In this document: positions 59,399 through 64,000 of the stretch, in pieces
How the letters are laid out: each line of letters opens with the position of its first letter
How positions within the stretch are numbered: position 1 is the stretch's first letter
Source: Scleroderma bovista
Taxonomy: Eukaryota; Basidiomycota; Agaricomycetes; Boletales; Sclerodermataceae
NCBI GenBank assembly: GCA_037178675.1
Contig: JAYMGJ010000340.1
Location: 62,001-126,000 of the forward strand
DNA: 64,000 bases
Reading direction: 5' to 3'
Position numbers and translations under genes: made by a program
The notes under the pieces: generated by a model
The model's input: only the letters and a program-made list of their open reading frames with translations
What the model was told of the DNA's origin: nothing
The model's database searches: none

Positions 59399-60526
59399 AT
59401 GTCGTACCAATATCCTGCAGGATACTCGTCGATGCCTACAACTCCCCAGACCCCCTTCCACAACTGGGATGGTGGTGACCCATCTCATCTTGAGCAGCAA
59501 GTCCTTCAGCACCCTTTACAGCAACCAGCGCAGCAGCCACAAGACGCGTACGCTGCGCCATCCACAGCAACCACGCCACAAGACCTTGTTCCAATGGTCC
59601 CCAGCCAAGATCCAATCCGCCAGCATGAAGGCGAACAACTGTGCCATTTGCCACCGATGGCTGGTCCGTCAATGCATCACCAGCAGCACATGAGACCGAG
59701 TATCCAGGTTGATACCCGCCAAATGCATGTCGGAACAAGTGCAAGCCCGCCATCTGGGCCCCCTTCAGCCGGGGGTGTGTATCCTGGCACAGGGCCCGTA
59801 CGGGCACGCGCTTCGCCTGCTCATGTCGACGCCCGTATGGTATCTCACCCGTACAGGCGTCCTCAGAGTGCAGGGACGGGGATGCTTAGACCTAGACGAG
59901 AGTATGAAGAACTCCAACAGAGTGTGAGACCACAAAGACAACTTCCAAGTTCGAATATGCCTGCCCCCATTGCCCCACCAGCAAGGCCCCCCTACTCGGG
60001 TATCGTGTCCGCCACGTAAGCTGGTTTTTCAAGGCTAGAAAAATGAGACACTCACTGCAGTATCAGGACGTCCCTCGTCAGCCCAGCCCACGCCGTCAGC
60101 CAGCCTTCAGAAAATCGCAGATTCATCATTCGAACGGATATTCATTATAATGCGGATACCCGTGTTTTGACCGCTATGCTTGAATTGCCCGGGTTGAAGA
60201 GGAACGACCTCAGTATCGTCCTGTCAACATGCCATTACAATGGGGTGAAGCAAGTGGTCGTGTCAGGCAGATCAAGGCCAGTGTTTCCCAACGACGGGTA
60301 CGCTTTGAGAGAGCGCAAGTTTGGCGAATTCACGCGAACGCTCGTTGTTTCGCACGATACCAAGGTCAGTTGTCTCGTTCTGAACGACCGTATTTGTCGA
60401 AAAAGTTATGGTTGTTAGCCCGAGGACGTGACCGCTGAAATGCAAGACGGGCTGCTTGTTATCAAGATTCAACTTCCTCCCGCTCCAGAAGGAGAGCCTA
60501 GCTCGCAAGAGATTCCTGTGCATTGA
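59399..60526 (+). CDS. Small heat-shock protein (Hsp20/alpha-crystallin) with long N-terminal arm
   Basis: An ATP-independent holdase. Exon 1 (from the ATG at 59399) gives a disordered Gln/Pro/His-rich arm of about 205 residues. After an intron, the alpha-crystallin domain starts at ENRRFIIRTDIHYNADTRVL and continues with LELPGLKRNDLSIVL, VVVSGRSRP and ERKFGEFTRTLVVSHDTK. After a second intron it ends with PEDVTAEMQDGLLVIKIQLP. The late D-G-L-L-V motif matches the family G-x-L signature. A short acidic tail ends I-P-V-H, close to the I-x-I/V motif used for oligomer assembly. The long arm is much larger than in the shortest fungal Hsp20 proteins. Cytosolic, stress-related; induction not proven. 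Confidence 0.88.
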
Positions 60527-61166
60527 GTGATTGACTACGAAGAGCGTGGACCTCACCTCAAGCCATCAAAGTCGAAAGCACGAAGATGTCAGCGTGATGA
60601 TTTCAGGCAGATGTGGCATGAGTGGACCCCAAGTTGCTACTATCACCGACGCGCTTACGCTGACAGTTTTAGCTTGAAAATAGTCTTAGTGATCTGATTA
60701 CCGTTATCTATGTCTCATACAGTGCGTTGCCTACATCTTTCTTTCTACCCCCCGTTCTCAGCTTTACGGCGTACAACGGATGTGGACTCAACCTGTAGCA
60801 TGTTGTCTAGTACCGTACACTCTTCTTGTTATACCATATTATATTTGTTCATTTTACAACACTCACTACAGCGCCGCTCTTATACATACCCACCAGTGAG
60901 TCATCAGCAAAGTTACAAACCATCTACTGAGTCTGCTGCAGTCTGCTTGTGTCTGACACATTACTGCGGGACTCCCACGACGCCACCGCAGAGACAAGCA
61001 GACAGTCAGATACACGCAGACGCTCAGACCCTCCAGAGATACTAGTAGTAAACCATCACTGTCCGTTTATTGAGTAAAGCTAGTAATTGTAACGACAGAA
61101 TTAAAGCTTAAAACGAGCAATAAAAATGATTGTGATGACAGGCCGACTTCGAGAGTGTGTATAGTA
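60527..61166. other. Flank between the Hsp20 gene and the Pogo element
   Basis: 3' region of the Hsp20 gene and flanking DNA up to the TA target site at 61165-61166. Nothing else recognised; a 111-codon plus-strand frame at 60710-61045 has no coding pattern. Confidence 0.4.
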
Positions 61167-61190
61167 CAGTAGACTACAGCAAAATGCATT
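61167..61190 (+). repeat. Left terminal inverted repeat of the Pogo element
   Basis: Begins CAGTAGACTAC directly after TA at 61165-61166. Pairs with the right end at 63700-63723. Confidence 0.85.
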
Positions 61191-61357
61191 ACATAAGTAT
61201 GCATAAAATGGGTAATGCAAGGGATTTTTCAGGACCCAAGTCGGGGCCCCCTCACAATGGCTCGCCTATGCATAATACAAAATGCACACCATTGTCCTTC
61301 ACTTATGCATTATAAGTCACCTCCTATTGTACTATAATAGTATAAATATGCTGCAGG

Positions 61358-63505
61358 ATGGGTGGGATGATGCAACTTTACTCGACTACTATGCATCAAA
61401 CCTTGAAAAGGAAGCCTCGTAACCCCCCCGAGACCACCCCTGCGAAACGGCGCAAGATAGGGGCAGACATCAACAATGGTCCCCGCACATCTGCTCAGCT
61501 TCCAAAAATTTCCTCTCGCCAAAACCTCACTCTTTCCGACTGGATGGATGTCTATTCCTATGTGGACTCGCATCCTAATGTTTCTCAAGCTGATATTGTT
61601 CGGCACTTCAGTACTCTTGCAACTGGTGCTCTTGTTTTTGATCAGTCCACTCTGTCTCGTAAATTACGAGATCGTCCTAAAATGGAAGCTCGTGTCAACT
61701 CCAACCCTACTGCACTCTCATCGAAGAGACCACGCATTGTTACACGACCTGATGTGGAACGGGCACTGTACTTATGGTTTCTACACATGCAAAATGCTAA
61801 GGGAGAGATTGTTACAGGCCCTATGTTACGAGAGAAACGCAGCAGGTTTGAGGACGAGTTTCAGGTTCCCGAAAAGGAAAGGCTTTTAGGAGAAGGGTGG
61901 CTGCACTCATTTTGCAAGACTTACAAGATTCGGGAGCATCGACGACATGGAGAGGCAGGCTCAGTAGACACTGTGGCAGTTGAGGCTGAGCGCGAACGAT
62001 GCCAAAAGATTCTGGCAAGGTTTGCACCACGAGATCGGTTTAATTTTGATGAGACTGCACTCTTTCCTTAGTAAGCAAACCTTATCAATTACAATTATGT
62101 AATCTAACCCAACTTTCACCAGTGCCCCTCCTGATCGTGGTTTGGCAACACGCCAACTTAGCGGAAAAAAGAAAGATAAATTTTGTATTACTGTGGGACT
62201 TGCCTGCAATTCGGATGGTAGTGAAAAACTTGAACCAATTTTCATTGGTAAAGCATCAAAACCTCGGTGCTTCAAGAAGCAGTCACCTGAGCAATGTGGC
62301 TTCTATTATCGGAACAACAGCAAGGCTTGGATGACATCATCTTTATTTGAAGAGTATGTTCTCATGTCATCAGTTGTGTAATATGACACTGATTTGTCAT
62401 CTGAACAGGTGGCTCAAGAAACTCGATCTCCGCATGAAGCATGAGCGACGAGAAATATGCCTTTTCATTGATAACTTTAGTGGGCATAAGGTCTCCTATG
62501 AACCTTCCAACATTTCTCTCGAATTCTTTGAGCCAAATATGACCTCGTTTATTCAGCCTTGTGATGCTGGGATAATTCATTGTTTCAAGGCCTTATATCG
62601 CCGGAATTTTTGTGCTCGCGCTGTTGATCTGGATGCAGCGGGCGAGCGCAACATTTACAAACTTACCTTACTTGAGGGGATGACTATGGCTAAGGCAGCT
62701 TGGGAGGCTGTGTCAGCCGAAACGATCCAACATTGCTGGGACCACACCAAAATTCAACTGTATGTGCTGACTACAGTTGACAATAATTTATGCTAACATC
62801 TCATGTTGTAGTGACCACTCTGAGTTATTTCGTCCAGCTCATATGGATCCTATTGCATGGGACTTTATTCACCAGTATGCCGCTGGTACGATGCCACTGC
62901 CAAACGTAGAAAGTAGCTTACGCGCCCATCTTGGCGATCAATATGTCGACAGTGACTGGCGACCCGCGCTGAAGGCTGTCATGGAATCCGAAGACGACAA
63001 TACAGCACTCGACGCAGTTTCAACTCTTCGCACAGCTGCATCATCTCGCTCTGGAATCAAAATCCGTATTCCCGCGCTCCCAACAGCCACTGAGCCCACA
63101 CCCAAGCCACAGCAACTCATGTTGGTGGAATCAGAAGTAATGGAATCTGTCCATCACCTAAAGGAACAGAACCGGATCTTTGGCAGGTTTCCGTCTGTTG
63201 ATGAACTCATTGAGCCGCCAGAAGAAAGGGAGCTCCCAGAGCCAATATTGGATGGCAGTGTCAAGGCCATTGCTGATGCAGTGCGGTGGGAGACAGCTGC
63301 CGCAAATGGTGAGGTCATTGATGTTGATGACAGTGACGGCGACAATGATGACGATGACGACAAAGACTCTGTGGCACTGCCACGTAGCGAGCTTATCAGG
63401 TTGTGCAAGGAACTTGAAGCTGGTTGCATGCACTATGCAGGTGATCCCCAATTTTCACTCAACTTATCCTCCTATCTTATTAAATTTAGAGCTCGTCTAC
63501 AATGA
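61358..63505 (+). CDS. Pogo/Tigger-type DDD transposase
   Basis: Cuts and pastes the enclosing element. Four exons join in frame. The basic N-terminus (KRKPRNPPETTPAKRRKIG) resembles a nuclear signal. A helix-turn-helix region (ISSRQNLTLSDWMDVYSYVD, then FDQSTLSRKLRDRP) and a CENP-B-type HTH (RALYLWFLHMQNAKGEIVTG, then LGEGWLHSFCKTYKIREHRR) follow. The catalytic DDE-1 domain has the first Asp in FNFDETALFPY (rebuilt across an intron), the second in ICLFIDNFSGHK and the third in SFIQPCDAGII. The C-terminal tail is acidic (D-D-D-D-D-K-D). There are no internal stops after splicing, so the protein could be active. Start choice: the ATG at 61358, or a second in-frame ATG at 61391. Confidence 0.9.
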
Positions 63506-63699
63506 GAGGAGTTCCTTACTGCCAAGCAGACCACGCTCGATACATTTTTCACTCGTTAATACACTGTATTTACTGTGTGTAGTTCTGCAGGTACCGGATG
63601 TCACACATGTAACTCTATGTCACATAATATGTCACATTAGCGTGACTAATGTCTCGTGCATAATGTACTTAATGCATAAACTTTCAGCGGTCCCGTTGA

Positions 63700-63723
63700 G
63701 ATGCGTTATGAGGTAGTCTACTG
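63700..63723 (-). repeat. Right terminal inverted repeat of the Pogo element
   Basis: Ends GTAGTCTACTG directly before TA at 63724-63725. Its complement matches the left end for 11 bases exactly and then imperfectly. Confidence 0.85.
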
Positions 63724-63725
63724 TA

Positions 63726-64000
63726 TCTACACCAAGGCAGTGCAATTAAAAAATGAATTGTAACAGATGTCCATCAAGTGAGCCACGTCTGAGAGTCCAT
63801 AATATAAAACGAATGCATGTAAGCAGTAAAAATGTGGACACGGAAATAATGACACAGTGAAGGGGTATCAAGGCAAGTTGACTGAACCACAGCAGAGACC
63901 AAGTTCAATGCTCACCCTTGTTGTCAAATGTTGCCAAGGGACCAGTCAGAAATGCATTGCCACATTTGAGACCCAATAGCATTGTAAACGGATGTCCCTC
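63726..64000. other. Right flank of the Pogo element, nothing recognised
   Basis: About 275 bp of host sequence after the TA duplication, cut by the window end. No gene or repeat recognised. Confidence 0.4.

Larger units (their letters stand above)
61167..63723 (+). mobile_element. Pogo-type (Tc1/mariner superfamily) DNA transposon, apparently complete
   Basis: A 2,557-bp element with terminal inverted repeats. The left end begins CAGTAGACTAC at 61167 and the right end, read inward on the minus strand, begins CAGTAGACTAC at 63723. The first 11 bases match exactly and about 19 of the first 24 match. Both ends are flanked by TA (61165-61166 and 63724-63725), the target-site duplication of this superfamily. 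A single spliced transposase gene fills the middle. Subterminal regions carry repeated TGCATAA/TTATGCA words at both ends and several ATGTCACA words at the right end, which could be transposase binding sites. Confidence 0.88.

Overview
The window is a nuclear chromosome segment from a filamentous basidiomycete, most likely an Agaricomycete. The genes are dense and mostly split by many canonical GT-AG introns of about 45-70 nt. Several gene types are typical of mushrooms and polypores: long intrinsically disordered coiled-coil proteins with a C-terminal HPD motif, a MetE-like enzyme relic, a fungal rhodopsin-domain (PTH11-type) membrane protein and a Pogo transposon. Nothing bacterial, viral or organellar was seen, and no rRNA, tRNA or CRISPR was recognised.

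Layout: 1-1.2 kb is the 3' part of a rhodopsin-domain membrane protein. 1.5-3.4 kb (-) is serine hydroxymethyltransferase, with in-frame starts that suggest mitochondrial and cytosolic forms. It is divergent, across about 290 bp, from SAM50 at 3.7-5.8 kb (+). 6.3-8.0 kb (-) is snurportin-1. 10.3-12.3 kb (-) is a type II membrane, O-fucosyltransferase-like protein. 12.4-18.2 kb is gene-poor, with exon-like fragments on the minus strand. 18.2-20.9 kb (-) is a long disordered Ser/Pro-rich protein. 20.9-25.7 kb is gene-poor and holds a palindrome cluster and one eroded coding fragment. 25.7-28.9 kb (-), 30.1-33.2 kb (+) and 38.7-40.0 kb (-) are low-complexity coiled-coil proteins; the first and third share a C-terminal J-domain-like HPD module. 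35.4-38.6 kb (+) is a secreted GH3 beta-glucosidase. 41.0-42.1 kb (+) is an unrecognised protein. 42.3-43.4 kb (+) is PEX13. 44.2-45.3 kb (+) is NBP35. 46.6-47.2 kb holds a shattered MetE-like pseudogene. Then come a USP-type deubiquitinase (47.7-50.9, +), a MYND zinc-finger protein (52.0-54.4, +), a ChAPs-family Golgi export protein (54.6-57.4, +), a CCDC6/DUF2046 coiled-coil protein (57.7-59.0, +) and a small heat-shock protein (59.4-60.5, +). At 61.17-63.72 kb is an apparently complete Pogo-type DNA transposon with matching terminal inverted repeats and a TA target duplication.

There is no operon logic, as expected for a fungus. The genes are mostly independent housekeeping functions: folate and one-carbon metabolism, mitochondrial outer-membrane assembly, snRNP import, peroxisome import, Fe-S assembly, ubiquitin removal and Golgi export. 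The most unusual points are the paired HPD coiled-coil paralogues, the dual-start SHMT divergent from SAM50, a possible 31-nt intron in NBP35, the multiply frameshifted MetE-like relic and the complete-looking Pogo element. Exon boundaries were read by eye from splice signals and protein family patterns. No alignment or transcript data were used.
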